Source: Acidobacteria bacterium Ga0077553 (GTDB lineage Bacteria; Acidobacteriota; Terriglobia; Bryobacterales; Bryobacteraceae). From it: a DNA stretch of 53,282 nucleotides. The notes beneath the pieces are model-generated. The model worked only from the letters and a program-made list of their open reading frames with translations, had not been told where the DNA came from and did not search any database. The position numbers were made by a program, and so were the translations under genes. Within the stretch, counting starts at the first letter, position 1; every line of letters begins with the position of its first letter. This document shows positions 8,023 through 19,971 of this stretch, piece by piece. The stretch lies in assembly GCA_001464575.1 (NCBI GenBank), contig LNFE01000207.1, forward strand, positions 1-53,282, written 5' to 3'.

Positions 8023-9619
8023 GCCCACTACCATAGCGTTTTTCGTCACCAATCAGTCGGCTTTTGAGCAATTGAAGCGGGAGATGTTTGATGACACCTT
8101 CGCGGGCGTCCACTCTCTGGCTTTGTTCGACTATCTGCTGATCGTGCCGTATTTTGTCATTCTGCTCATCCTGAGCTTCTATGGCATGCATCGCTACGAA
8201 ATGATTCGCGGCTATTTCAAGCATCGCCGCAATCTGCCCACCGCCCCGCCGCAGCGCTTCGACGAACTGCCCCCCGTTACCATCCAACTTCCGCTCTTCA
8301 ATGAACGCTTCGTGGTCGAACGGCTCATCGATACGATCGTCAAAATCGACTACCCCAAAGACAAGCTCCAAATTCAGGTCCTCGACGATTCGACCGACGA
8401 AACCCATCCATTCACCGAGCGCCTCGTGGCAGAATACCGTGCCATGGGCCACCCCATCGAATACCATCACCGCACCAACCGCCACGGCTACAAAGCCGGC
8501 GCCCTGCAGGAAGGCCTGAAGACGGCCACCGGCATCGTGGTGGCGGTGTTTGACGCCGACTTCGTCGTCCCCACCGATTTCCTCCAGCGGACCATCCACT
8601 ACTTTGCCGATCCCAAGGTTGGCGTAGTGCAGACCCGGTGGACGTACCTCAATCAGAGCGTCAACAAGCTAACCGAAGTGCAGACGATGCTCCTCGACGG
8701 CCACTTCGTCCTTGAACACGTCGCCCGGGCCGGCGGCGGTCTGTTCTTCAACTTCAACGGCACGGCCGGCATCCTCCGCAAGGCGATGATCGAAGACGCG
8801 GGCGGGTGGCAGCACGATACCCTGACCGAGGACTCTGACCTCTCTTACCGCGCCCAGCTGAAAGGCTGGCAGTTCATCTACCTGCCCGATGTCGAGTGCC
8901 CGAGCGAACTCCCCACGGACATGCACGGCTTCCAGGTGCAGCAGACCCGCTGGTCGAAGGGCCTGACGCAGTGCGCGAAAAAGCTGCTGCCCATGATCCT
9001 GGACAGCAAGCAGCCGTGGCGCATCAAGCTCGAAGCCATCTGCCATCTCACGCCGAACATCGCCTATCCGTTGATGGTCGTTATGAGCCTGCTGATGCTC
9101 CCGGTGATGATCTGCCGCTTCTACATGGGCTGGATGCAGATGGTGTTCGTCGATCTGCCGCTCATGGTGGCCAGCTTCTGGTCGATCTCGGCCTTCTATC
9201 TCGTCGCGCAGCGCCAGCTGCACGGCAAGGGTTGGACGAAGTCCATCAAGTACCTGCCTTGGCTGATGATGGCTGGCGTGGCGCTGACCCTGTCGAACGC
9301 CAAAGCGGTGATGGAGGCGATCGTCGGCCACCAGACAGCATTTGCCCGCACCCCGAAGTACGGCATCGGCAAGATTCCGTCGAAAGCGAAGTACAAGAGC
9401 AAGATCGGGACGCTGCCGTACATCGAGACGCTGGCCGGCACGTACTTTCTGTGGATGATGTGGTACTCGATTGAAACCTACAACTTCCTGGCTATTCCGT
9501 TCCTCTCGCTGTTTGCGGGCGGGTACTTCTGGGCGGCCGGTAGCAAGTTCTGGTTCGAGTATCAGAACAAGCAGGCGTTTGAACGCGCCCGTCAGGTGCA
9601 GCTCGAAGCGGCCCGCTAG
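8021..9619 (+). CDS. Processive family-2 glycosyltransferase (cellulose/mannan synthase-like)
   Basis: The protein has 532 residues (or ~511 if ATG 8084 is used). An N-terminal membrane segment (LALFDYLLIVPYFVILLILS) precedes a cytoplasmic GT2 domain with all signature elements: 'VLDDSTDET', 'VFDADFVVP' (DxD), 'TEDSDLSYR' (base Asp) and 'QQTRWSKG' (QxxRW). Three to four C-terminal membrane segments follow and a basic tail closes the protein. This layout matches bacterial CESA/CslA-like synthases that make and export a beta-linked glycan from nucleotide sugars. No BcsB, PilZ or glycanase gene lies nearby, so a dedicated cellulose operon is not supported. Its ATG shares bases with the start codon of the opposite-strand GT-C gene. 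Confidence 0.85.
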   Translation: MPTTIAFFVTNQSAFEQLKREMFDDTFAGVHSLALFDYLLIVPYFVILLILSFYGMHRYEMIRGYFKHRRNLPTAPPQRFDELPPVTIQLPLFNERFVVERLIDTIVKIDYPKDKLQIQVLDDSTDETHPFTERLVAEYRAMGHPIEYHHRTNRHGYKAGALQEGLKTATGIVVAVFDADFVVPTDFLQRTIHYFADPKVGVVQTRWTYLNQSVNKLTEVQTMLLDGHFVLEHVARAGGGLFFNFNGTAGILRKAMIEDAGGWQHDTLTEDSDLSYRAQLKGWQFIYLPDVECPSELPTDMHGFQVQQTRWSKGLTQCAKKLLPMILDSKQPWRIKLEAICHLTPNIAYPLMVVMSLLMLPVMICRFYMGWMQMVFVDLPLMVASFWSISAFYLVAQRQLHGKGWTKSIKYLPWLMMAGVALTLSNAKAVMEAIVGHQTAFARTPKYGIGKIPSKAKYKSKIGTLPYIETLAGTYFLWMMWYSIETYNFLAIPFLSLFAGGYFWAAGSKFWFEYQNKQAFERARQVQLEAAR

Positions 9620-11035
9620 TTACCAGATTCCCAGCAGCTTCCACCAGCCGAAACCGAACGTCGACCAGATGGCGATGTTCACGAGTGAGCAAACGAACCC
9701 CACGCGCCACCACAGCGGAAACGTGGCGTAGCCGTGCGCGAAGAACATTGGGCTCGGCGTCGTCCCGTAGTTTGTTAGCCCGGCCGAGAAGTTGGTGAAG
9801 CAGGCGAAGGCGAAGACGACCAAACCCAGCGGCGCGCCTTTCAAAATCAGCAGCGCGAGAAAAGGCGGGTACAGTGCCAACAAGTGGGCCGTGATGCTCG
9901 CCAGGAAGTAGTGCGCGTAGAAGTAGATCAGCAGCGCGACGATGAAGAGCAGCACCCAGCCCGAATCGCTGAACTGCGCCCCGATGCTCTTGGCGAAGGC
10001 AGTCGTCACCCCGCCATCGTTTAGCGCCCGGCCGAGGCGCAGCAGCCCGCCGTACCAGATGAAGATGTCCCAGGCGGCCGTCTCGGTCTTGACGTCCTCC
10101 CAAGTCAGCACCCCGGTCAGCAGCAGCGCCGCGCAGCCGAGGAGGGCTGTCAGTGTAATGTCCATCTTGTGCCAGCCGCTCGTGGCCCACAGTCCGCAGA
10201 CCCCAACGAAGATCAACGCCAGAATCCGTTCCGCCGTCGACATCGGTCCCATCTTCGCGAGTTCCGAGGAAGCGAAGGCCCTGGCCTCCGGCGTCTTTTG
10301 GATTTCGGGAGGCGACATCCACATCACCACCCGCGGGATGATCGCCAGCGACAAGACCCCCGGCACCGCCCCCGCTACGAACCAACTGGTCCACGTGATC
10401 GGAAACCCCTGCTGCCCGGCCATCTGCGCCGCCAACGGGTTTGAGGCTTGGCCAGTCAGAAACATCGCCGCGCTCACGCAGATCGATTGATACACCGCCA
10501 GCATCAGGTACGTGCCCAGCTTCCCCGCCGTCTCTCCCGGCAACGAGCCGTACAGCTCCGCAATCGACCGCACAATGGGGAGCGTCACCCCGCCCGACCG
10601 GGCGCCGTTCGAAGGAATGATCGTCGCCAGCGTCACATCGCTCAGCGCCAGCGCGTAGGTGACTCCCAGCGAGGTCGCCCCGAAGGCCCGCACGAAGATC
10701 AGAGCGATCCGCCGCGCCAGCCCTGTATTCAGCAGCGAACGCGAGATGAAAAAGGCCGCCATCACCAGCCACACCGTCGAATCGGAGTAGCCCTCCAAGG
10801 CGCTCTTGATGCTCAGCCCGCCCACGACCGCCGAGGCCGTCACCCCAATCAACACCACCGCGCCGCCTGGCAGCGGCTGCAGGATCAACCCGCTCACCGT
10901 CGCGACGAAAACGGCGAACAGACGCCAGTCGGATTCCTTAATGCCGGTGGGCGGCGGCCACAGGTAAGTGATCCCGAGATAGATCGCGAGCAGGGCCAGG
11001 GTGCGCAGCAGCTTGGAAGTCACAAGTTTCGCCAT
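9620..11035 (-). CDS. DASS family (SLC13-type) anion:sodium symporter
   Basis: The inner-membrane transporter has 471 residues from ATG 11035; the upstream 39 codons of open frame are Arg-rich and not protein-like. About 12 hydrophobic segments are visible. Typical DASS stretches are 'LQPLPGGAVVLIGVTASAVVGG', 'VTLATIIPSNGARSGGVTLPI' (hairpin with the substrate-binding Asn/Thr region), 'WDIFIWYGGLL' and 'FTNFSAGLTNYGTTPSP' (second half-site). The family moves C4-dicarboxylates, 2-oxoglutarate, citrate or sulfate with sodium, or by exchange as in plastid-type 2-oxoglutarate/malate translocators, which these motifs resemble most. Its stop codon directly abuts that of the convergent glycosyltransferase. 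The substrate is inferred only at class level. Confidence 0.88.
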   Translation of the reverse strand: MAKLVTSKLLRTLALLAIYLGITYLWPPPTGIKESDWRLFAVFVATVSGLILQPLPGGAVVLIGVTASAVVGGLSIKSALEGYSDSTVWLVMAAFFISRSLLNTGLARRIALIFVRAFGATSLGVTYALALSDVTLATIIPSNGARSGGVTLPIVRSIAELYGSLPGETAGKLGTYLMLAVYQSICVSAAMFLTGQASNPLAAQMAGQQGFPITWTSWFVAGAVPGVLSLAIIPRVVMWMSPPEIQKTPEARAFASSELAKMGPMSTAERILALIFVGVCGLWATSGWHKMDITLTALLGCAALLLTGVLTWEDVKTETAAWDIFIWYGGLLRLGRALNDGGVTTAFAKSIGAQFSDSGWVLLFIVALLIYFYAHYFLASITAHLLALYPPFLALLILKGAPLGLVVFAFACFTNFSAGLTNYGTTPSPMFFAHGYATFPLWWRVGFVCSLVNIAIWSTFGFGWWKLLGIW

Positions 11036-11138
11036 TGTAACCCGTACGGGTAAGGTACTTGGAATTGCAACAGCCCTAGGATTTCTCCGGCGACTCCCCC
11101 GGATCTTTGGATGCCAGACTGGAGGGGAACCCTTCCCC

Positions 11139-12218
11139 ATGCGCATCATCAATCTTCTGTTCGCTATGTTCAGTGGTACGGCCCTATGGGCGGCGCCCTC
11201 GTATCAAATTTTTGGCCTTGGCAATCTGGGTGGCCCGGCCACGGCCTATGCCATTAGCAACAATGGCGTTGTGGTTGGCACGAGCGCCAACGTCCAGGGC
11301 GATTATCGTGGGTTCGTTTGGAATGGCGGGTCGCTGATCGAACTGGCCGGGTTGCCGGGCTCCACCCAGCAGTACGCCAGCGGCGTCAATAACGCGGGAA
11401 CGATTGCCGGCTCCGCAAACGGCGCCGCGGTTCAATGGCGAAACGGTGTGCCCGAGACGATTGGCCAAGGCGAAAGCAACGCCATGGCGATTAACGAGTC
11501 GGGCCAGGTAGCGGGCATGCAGAATGGGCAGGCGTTCCGCACGGCCGGGGGTCAAGTGCAGTTCCTGGGTACGCTCGCCGGTGGCAACTGGGCCTCGGCC
11601 TACGGCATCAACACCGCAGGGGAAGTGGCCGGGTACGGCGATACCGCCTCCGGAAATATGATTGGCTTCGTTTCGTCAGGTGGCAGACTGACCCCCATCG
11701 GAACGCTGGGCGGCAGCTCGAGCTACGCGATGGCGCTGAACGACGCCGGGCAGGTGGTGGGGCACGCGGCGCGGGCGAACGGACACTTGGAGGCCTTCCT
11801 TTATTTGAACGGTTCCATGACCGGGCTCGGCACGCTGGGCGGCATGAGCAGCTACGCCTACGGGATTAATCGGGGCGGGGCGGTGGTCGGTTCGTCCTCG
11901 GTGGCCGGCAACGCCAACATGGCTGCGTTTCTTTACTCGAACGGCCAGATGCGCAATCTGAACGACTTGGTGGCACCGAACTCCGGCTGGGAGATCACGG
12001 GCGCTTACGGCATCAACGATAACGGCCAGATTGTCGGCACCGGCCTGTACAACGGCGAGCAGATGGCCGTTCTGTTGAACCCCATCGCTCAGCCTCCGCT
12101 CCTCTCCGGCTTCGAGCCCGCCGCAGTAGCCAACGTTCCGGAACCCGGCACGGTCGGCCTGCTGGTGGCAGGCCTGACGTGCATCGCTTTTGGCCGCTGG
12201 CGGCGGAATCAGGAATAG
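11139..12218 (+). CDS. Exported HAF-repeat protein with PEP-CTERM anchor
   Basis: The protein has 359 residues from ATG 11139, with a strong Shine-Dalgarno (GGAGGGGA, 11121-11128) ~10 nt upstream and a signal peptide ending near 'ALWAAPSYQ'. About seven imperfect repeats of ~45 residues follow the pattern 'LGxLGGxxSxAxGINxxGxVVGxS' (for example '[20 protein letters not shown]'), the HAF/extracellular repeat thought to form beta-propeller-like blades. The end is a textbook PEP-CTERM: 'VPEP', a hydrophobic stretch, then 'RWRR'. PEP-CTERM proteins are processed by exosortase and linked to exopolysaccharide-producing envelopes, so an exosortase gene should exist elsewhere. The 3' end overlaps the DUF1501 gene by 10 bp. 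Confidence 0.88.
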   Translation: MRIINLLFAMFSGTALWAAPSYQIFGLGNLGGPATAYAISNNGVVVGTSANVQGDYRGFVWNGGSLIELAGLPGSTQQYASGVNNAGTIAGSANGAAVQWRNGVPETIGQGESNAMAINESGQVAGMQNGQAFRTAGGQVQFLGTLAGGNWASAYGINTAGEVAGYGDTASGNMIGFVSSGGRLTPIGTLGGSSSYAMALNDAGQVVGHAARANGHLEAFLYLNGSMTGLGTLGGMSSYAYGINRGGAVVGSSSVAGNANMAAFLYSNGQMRNLNDLVAPNSGWEITGAYGINDNGQIVGTGLYNGEQMAVLLNPIAQPPLLSGFEPAAVANVPEPGTVGLLVAGLTCIAFGRWRRNQE

Positions 12219-13586
12219 AGCTTCGTAATCAGGTTCCCGCCGAAGTCCGTGAGCTTTTCGTTGCGCCCGTTATGCAGGTAGAAGAGCTTGTGCTGGTCGA
12301 GACCCATCATGTGCAGCATGGTCGCGTGGAAGTCGCGCATATGATAGCGCTCGCCCACGCCGCGCAGACCGAGCTCATCCGTTTCGCCCACCACCGTCCC
12401 GCCCTTCGCGCCGCCGCCGGCAAACCACATGGTGTAGCCGTGGGGATTGTGGTCGCGACCGTTGCCGCTTTCCGACATCGGGAGCCGTCCGAACTCGGAG
12501 CCCCAAATCACGAGCGTATCGTCGAGCAGGCCCCGCGCTTTCAGATCCTGCAGCAGCGCCGCGATGGGTTGATCGGTGAGGCCAGCCATCTTCTCGTGAT
12601 TAGAAACCAGATTCGAATGCGCGTCCCATTGGATGCTCACCGGGCCGCCGCCCGAGTACACCTGCACGAACCGTACGCCGCGTTCGACGAGACGCCGGGC
12701 GAGCAGCAGCCGGGTGCCGAAGTCGCGCGTCTGCGGCTTGTCGATGCCATACAGCTTCCGCGTCTCCTCGGACTCCTTCATGATGTCGACCGCCTCCGGG
12801 GCAGCGCTCTGCATCTTGAACGCCAGCTCGTAGCTCGCGATGCGGGCGGCCATTTCGGAGTCCTCGGGCTGCGTATCGAGGTCGTTCATCTTCTGCAGCA
12901 GGTCCAGCGTCGATCGCTGCCGCTGCGCGGTGACATCGCCCGGGTTCTTCAGATGCAGGATGGGCGAGGGGCCACTGCGCAACAGAGTGCCCTGATAGAC
13001 AGCGGGCAGGAAGCCGGAGCCCCAGCACGGGGTGCCGCCCTCAGGCGTGCCTTCCGGCTGCGGCATGGCCACGTAGGCAGGCAGGTTATCGGCCGGGCTG
13101 CCGAGGCCGTAGGTGACCCAGGAGCCCATCGACGGATAACCCGTCAGGACGCGGCCAGTGTGCACCTGGTACATCGCCGGTGCGTGGACGACACTCTCGG
13201 TGTAGAAGCTGCGCACGAAGCAGATGTCGTCGACGTGCCGGGCCACGTTCTGATAGAGCGTCGACACCGGCAAGCCGCTCTGGCCGTGCCGGCTGAACTT
13301 CCACGGCGAGGGCAGCAGGGGCGTATCTCCGGTCGTGAACTGGCTGGTGATCTTGCCATAGCTTTCGGGCAGATTCTGCCCGGCGTACTTTTCGAGCGCC
13401 GGCTTGGGATCGAACATGTCGATCGAGCTCGGCGCGCCGACCATGAACAGGAAGATCACCGCCTTGGCCTTCGGCTCAAAGTGCGGCGTCTTGGCGGCAA
13501 GCGGATTCGTACGGGCTTGGGCGAGCAGATCGCGCTGCAGCAGCCATTCGGCTGCCACGGCGCCGACGCCATGGCGAAGGATGTTT

Positions 13587-13609
<23 letters not shown>
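12209..13609 (-). CDS. DUF1501 (sulfatase-like fold) Tat-exported protein
   Basis: The protein has 466 residues. The N-terminus '[11 protein letters not shown]' is a twin-arginine signal. DUF1501 hallmarks are present: '[21 protein letters not shown]', '[22 protein letters not shown]', '[15 protein letters not shown]', '[12 protein letters not shown]' and '[17 protein letters not shown]'. The conserved Asp, His and Asn residues suggest an alkaline-phosphatase/sulfatase-like metal site, though activity is unproven in the family. It starts inside the last 23 bp of the upstream PSD1 gene, so the pair is translationally coupled. DUF1501 and PSD1 genes recur as pairs in Planctomycetes and Acidobacteria and are thought to handle complex polysaccharides. 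Confidence 0.92.
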
Positions 13610-15728
<2,119 letters not shown>

Positions 15729-15740
15729 AGAGCCATTATA

Positions 15741-15759
15741 TGGCGATATGATATCGCCA
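15741..15759. promoter_or_regulatory. 19-bp perfect palindrome, probable operator
   Basis: TGGCGATAT-G-ATATCGCCA has two perfect 9-bp arms around one central base. It lies in the 80-bp space between the divergent PSD1 gene (start 15728) and the Oar-like receptor (start 15809). It is too short-looped for an RNA terminator and is not followed by a T-run, so a site for a dimeric repressor controlling one or both genes is the best reading. No regulator gene is adjacent. Confidence 0.5.
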
Positions 15760-15808
15760 GCCGCGCTCTGTTAAGACCACGTTACGGAGCGCCAGGGAGA
15801 AACTTGAA

Positions 15809-18800
15809 ATGATACGTCTTGCCATCATATGCCTCGGCCTCGTGGCCGCGGCTTGGGCACAAACCAGTTCGTCAGTCACCGGCACCATCACCGATAAATC
15901 CTCTGCGGCAGTAGGTGGCGCCAAGGTTGCGGCACAGAACCTCGATACCTCCGCTACCCGCGAGGTGGAATCTGATTCGAACGGCTTCTTCACCATTCCA
16001 CTGCTGCCTCCGGGACGGTACAAGATTACCGCCACCAAGACCGGATTCCGCCAAGCGTTTCAGGATGTGACACTCGAAGTGAACCAAACCGCCCGTTTCG
16101 ACATTGCGCTCGAAGTCGGCACGGTAACCGAAACCGTCGAGGTGAAGGCCTCGACCCCCTTGATTGAAAGCGATTCCTCGTCGATCGGCCAAGTGGTCGA
16201 GCAGCGGCAGGTCGCCGAATTGCCGCTGAATGGCCGCAACTTTGTGCAACTCGCCACGCTTGGACCGGGCGTGACCGGCGTCGGCTTCGGCAGCCGCTCC
16301 ACCATCATGAGCGGATCCCGTCCGGACGACCTCCGCCCGGGCAGCGAAATCTTCGCTAACGGCAACCGCGAAGGTTCGAACAACTTCCTCTGGGATGGCA
16401 TCGACAACAACGAACGCCTGACGCTTTCCATTGTCCTGCGCCCCTCCGTCGAAGCGGTTCGCGAGTTCAAAATCCAGACGAGCCTCTTCACCGCCGACCA
16501 GGGCCGCAACTCCGGCGCCACGGTGAACGTCATCACCAAATCGGGTTCAAACGAATTCCACGGCAGCGCGTATAATTTCCTGCGCAACGAAAAGTTTGAT
16601 GCGCGGAACTTCTTCAGCGCGATCCGCCCGACGCTGCGGCAGAACCAGTTCGGCGCCAGCCTTGGCGGCCCGATCATCAAGAACAAGCTCTTCTTCTTCG
16701 GCAACTACGAAGGCTTCCGCCGCAACCTGCAGCGCACCTTCGTCAACAGCGTGCCGACCGCCGAAACCCGCGTCGGCAACTTCGCCGCGGTCCGGGACAT
16801 CTTCGATCCGAACACGCTGCGGGCCGCCCCCGGGACCGCAACGGGCTTTACCCGCGATCCCTTCCCCAACCGGCAGATTCCGCTCAACCGCTTTGACCCT
16901 GTCATGTCCAAGCTCGTGAACGCCTATCCACTGCCGCAGCGGGCGGGCCTCGTGAACAACCATGTGACGAACCCCGGCGACAAGCAGGTCTGGGACCAGG
17001 GCGACCTGCGCGTCGACTGGAACTGGAACGATCGCAACACCGTCTTCGGCCGCTTCTCGCGGCAGGACACGACCACCACGCGCCCGTCCACCTTCGCCCC
17101 GGTCACCTTGGCAGGCATCAGCGACCCGGTGAGCCTGGGCAATGAAGACACCTTCGCCGGGGACTCGGCGCTGAAGGCTTACCACTCCGTGCTGAGCTGG
17201 GTGCGGACCATCACCCCGACCTTCGTCATGGAAGCGCGCATGGGCTTCAACCGCTTCGCGTTGAACTTCGTGCAGGAAGGCGCCGCCCCCGGCGCGCAAC
17301 TCGGCGAAAAGCTGGGCGTGCGCGGTTCGAACCAGGGCCCGAACTCGGATGGCATCCCGATCTTCAGCCCCGCCGGCTACACCGGCATCGGCCAGACGCG
17401 GTCGCTGCCCATCATCCGCATTGAGAACACCTACCACCCCGGCGTGAACTTCACCAACCTCCGCGGCCGCCACACGCTGAAGTACGGAGTGGACTTCCGC
17501 CGCCGGCAGTTGACGCAGTATCAAACCAACCGGGGCAACGGCCGCTTTAACTTCGGCCGCACCTTCACCGACAACCCGAACAACGCCGGCGCCACCGGCG
17601 ACGCCATGGCCGCTCTCATCCTCGGCACCCCCAGCACGATTGAACAGGACTTCACCCTGATTGCCCCCGGCATCCGTCTGTGGGAGTCCAACTTCTTTGT
17701 GCAGGACGACTGGAAGGTTAACGACCGGCTGACCTTGAACTTCGGCGTTCGCTACGAGTACGACACCCCGACCTCGGAAGTGACCAACCGTTGGACCAAC
17801 TATGACGTCCGCAATGCCCGGCTACTCATCGCCGGCTTCAACACGGATGAGCGGACGGGCGTCCAGCCGGACCGGAACAATTTTGCTCCGCGCTTCGGCT
17901 TTGCTTACCGCGTGAAGAACGGCACCGTCATCCGTGGCGGCTACGGCATCTTCTTCAACCCGGTGGGCAGCGAAAGCGTCGTCATGCGGCGCCACCGGCA
18001 GTTGCCGTTCGGCCCCATCAACGTGGTCGACATCAATCAGTTCGTGGCCAATCCGCGGCGCGTCTCCGACGGTCTGCCGCCCATCCCGAGCCTGAACTTC
18101 GATGCCGCCGTGGCGAACCCGGTGGGTAGCTTCCTGGGCGTCGACCCGAACCTCCGTTCGGGCTACGCCCAGCAGTACAACCTGCAGGTGCAGCAACAGT
18201 TGCCATGGGACCTGGTCTTCAAGATCGGCTACGTGGGCAACCTGGGCCGCCGCCTCGATACGGTGTACAACTTCAACCAGCCGGATCCGGGACCGGGTGC
18301 TCCGGCTCCGCGCCGTCCGCTGTTCTCGCGCGCCCCTGGCGTGATCAACGTGGACTTCAACGTGTCGGACGGCTTGTCGTCCTACCACTCGCTGCAATCC
18401 ACCGTCGAACGCCGCTTCAACAATGGCCTCGGCTTCCTGGCGGCCTACACCTGGGCGCACTCCATTGACAACGTCCCGAACCAGTTCGGTGGCGGCGACA
18501 ACGGGCCGATTCCTCAGGACATCCGCTTCCGCAGCCTGGACCGCGGCACCTCCGGCTTTGACATCAAGCACCGGTTTGTCTACAGCACCAACTACGAACT
18601 GCCTTTCGGCAAGGGCCGGAAGTTCAGTTCGGGGAACAACGTCGTCGACAACATCCTCGGCGGCTGGGATACCAACCTGATCGTGCAGATCCAGTCCGGC
18701 TTGCCGTTTACGCCGACGTTGGCCGCTTCGGTGGCGAATGCGGGCGGCAGCCGTCCGGATCGTTACAAGGACGGTAAGCTCGACAATCCGACCATTGCCC

Positions 18801-19114
18801 GCTGGTTTGATACCTCCTTCGGCACCGCAGCCAGCGGCGCTGCGTGGGGCACGCCAACGGTGTTCACTTATGGCAACGGTGGCCGCAACGTGATGCGCGG
18901 ACCGGGCCGGGAGAACGTGGACTTCTCGCTGTTTAAGAACTTCATGCTGACCGAACGGTTCAAGCTCCAGTTCCGCGCCGAGATGTTCAACCTGTTCAAC
19001 CACACCCAGTTCGATATTCCCAATGCCAGCATCGGGAATCCGAACGCCGGCATCATCACCAACATTGTCGGCACCCCGCGTCAGATGCAGTTTGCGCTGC
19101 GGCTGACCTTCTAA
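15809..19114 (+). CDS. Oar-like TonB-dependent outer-membrane protein
   Basis: The protein has 1101 residues. A Shine-Dalgarno (AGGGAGAAA) precedes ATG 15809, and the signal peptide ends near 'AAAWAQ'. Residues ~20-105 are a carboxypeptidase-regulatory-like domain ('VTGTITDKSSAAVGGAKV', 'FFTIPLLPPGRYKITATKTGF'). A plug domain follows ('VAELPLNGRNFVQLATLGPG', 'FLWDGIDNNE', 'NSGATVNVITKSGSNEFHGS'). The rest is beta-barrel with repeated aromatic/Gly strands ('RFGFAYRVKNGTVIRGGYGIFF', 'LNLFNHTQFDIP'-type end) and a C-terminal Phe. Such proteins are numerous in Acidobacteria and probably import oligosaccharides or peptides, or act in adhesion. The neighbouring PSD1/DUF1501 pair suggests a linked polymer-use locus, which is an inference. 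Confidence 0.93.
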   Translation: MIRLAIICLGLVAAAWAQTSSSVTGTITDKSSAAVGGAKVAAQNLDTSATREVESDSNGFFTIPLLPPGRYKITATKTGFRQAFQDVTLEVNQTARFDIALEVGTVTETVEVKASTPLIESDSSSIGQVVEQRQVAELPLNGRNFVQLATLGPGVTGVGFGSRSTIMSGSRPDDLRPGSEIFANGNREGSNNFLWDGIDNNERLTLSIVLRPSVEAVREFKIQTSLFTADQGRNSGATVNVITKSGSNEFHGSAYNFLRNEKFDARNFFSAIRPTLRQNQFGASLGGPIIKNKLFFFGNYEGFRRNLQRTFVNSVPTAETRVGNFAAVRDIFDPNTLRAAPGTATGFTRDPFPNRQIPLNRFDPVMSKLVNAYPLPQRAGLVNNHVTNPGDKQVWDQGDLRVDWNWNDRNTVFGRFSRQDTTTTRPSTFAPVTLAGISDPVSLGNEDTFAGDSALKAYHSVLSWVRTITPTFVMEARMGFNRFALNFVQEGAAPGAQLGEKLGVRGSNQGPNSDGIPIFSPAGYTGIGQTRSLPIIRIENTYHPGVNFTNLRGRHTLKYGVDFRRRQLTQYQTNRGNGRFNFGRTFTDNPNNAGATGDAMAALILGTPSTIEQDFTLIAPGIRLWESNFFVQDDWKVNDRLTLNFGVRYEYDTPTSEVTNRWTNYDVRNARLLIAGFNTDERTGVQPDRNNFAPRFGFAYRVKNGTVIRGGYGIFFNPVGSESVVMRRHRQLPFGPINVVDINQFVANPRRVSDGLPPIPSLNFDAAVANPVGSFLGVDPNLRSGYAQQYNLQVQQQLPWDLVFKIGYVGNLGRRLDTVYNFNQPDPGPGAPAPRRPLFSRAPGVINVDFNVSDGLSSYHSLQSTVERRFNNGLGFLAAYTWAHSIDNVPNQFGGGDNGPIPQDIRFRSLDRGTSGFDIKHRFVYSTNYELPFGKGRKFSSGNNVVDNILGGWDTNLIVQIQSGLPFTPTLAASVANAGGSRPDRYKDGKLDNPTIARWFDTSFGTAASGAAWGTPTVFTYGNGGRNVMRGPGRENVDFSLFKNFMLTERFKLQFRAEMFNLFNHTQFDIPNASIGNPNAGIITNIVGTPRQMQFALRLTF

Positions 19115-19128
19115 GGAGAAACTCCGGC

Positions 19129-19971
19129 ATGACGGCCCGACGAAACAAAGCCAAGGAATCCTTGGGGGAGTTTGCCCGCCGGGTCGTCCGCCGGAACCTC
19201 CGGCACTTCTCACAGGAAGAGAAGGCCGTGCTTCGGGATAAGGATCCCGAGCCGCTGCACCAGATGCGCGTCGGCATGCGGCGCATGCGGGCAGCCATCG
19301 AAACGTTCGGATTCGCGATCCGATTACCAAACGAAGCCAATGACCAGGCGATCAGCAAGATCAGCCGCCGCCTCGGAGAGGTGCGCGATCTCGACGTCCT
19401 GCTCGCCAAGTTAGGCCAGCTCGAAGGGCTGGACCCGCAGATTCTCCGCACGCTCGCCGCCCGGCGCGAGGAGCATTTCGAAGGCCTGCGCCAAACCCTG
19501 CGCGGACGCCGCTACACCGACCTCACAAATTCGTTGGGCGCATGGACAAAACGTCCAGTATTCCGGACAGCCGCCGAGCTGCCGCTCCGTCCCGCCCTGC
19601 CCGATCTGCTGCTGCCCCTGGGCTGCCGCCTGTTCCTGCACGCCGGCTGGGAAGCCGAGTCCGGCGAGATTCTGCATGACCTGCGCAAGCGCGTCAAAGC
19701 GATCCGCTACCAGACCGAGTTCTTCGCCGATCACTATGGCCCGGAGCTGACGGCCTGGATCGGCGATTTGAAGACAATGCAGGACGAGCTCGGCGGACTG
19801 CAGGATCGCGTCGTGCTGCGCGAAGCCGTCGGCGAGGTTGGGCCGAGCCTCGCCAAACTACTGCGGGCCGAAGAGAAGGCGTTCGCTGCGTGGTGGCCGC
19901 CCGTGCGCGAGCGCTACCGGGACCCGGCGTTTCGCCAATCGGTGCGGGAGATGTTAGCTCGTCCGCGTTAG
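19129..19971 (+). CDS. CHAD domain protein
   Basis: The protein has 280 residues. AAGGAG lies ~10 nt before the ATG, which is 14 bp after the receptor stop. It has the conserved-histidine alpha-helical domain: 'LHQMRVGMRRMRAAIETFGF' (first conserved His and Arg pairs), 'ISRRLGEVRDLDVLLAKL', and in the second half 'LHDLRKRVKAIRYQTEFF' and 'LGGLQDRVVLREAVG'. CHAD domains bind polyphosphate through Arg/Lys/His-rich surfaces and often localise to polyP granules. No CYTH domain is attached. Its 3' end overlaps prfC on the other strand by 18 bp. A link to the PPK2 gene ~9 kb away is possible but only inferred. Confidence 0.88.
   Translation: MTARRNKAKESLGEFARRVVRRNLRHFSQEEKAVLRDKDPEPLHQMRVGMRRMRAAIETFGFAIRLPNEANDQAISKISRRLGEVRDLDVLLAKLGQLEGLDPQILRTLAARREEHFEGLRQTLRGRRYTDLTNSLGAWTKRPVFRTAAELPLRPALPDLLLPLGCRLFLHAGWEAESGEILHDLRKRVKAIRYQTEFFADHYGPELTAWIGDLKTMQDELGGLQDRVVLREAVGEVGPSLAKLLRAEEKAFAAWWPPVRERYRDPAFRQSVREMLARPR

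Noticed and set aside
8021..9619. Bacterial cellulose synthase (bcsA) call
   Set aside because: GT2 motifs fit, but there is no PilZ domain and no bcsB, bcsC or bcsZ nearby, so only a processive GT2 of unknown product is supported.
17822..19330. 502-residue open frame on the minus strand
   Set aside because: Antisense to the receptor barrel and the CHAD start; composition is typical of a shadow frame.
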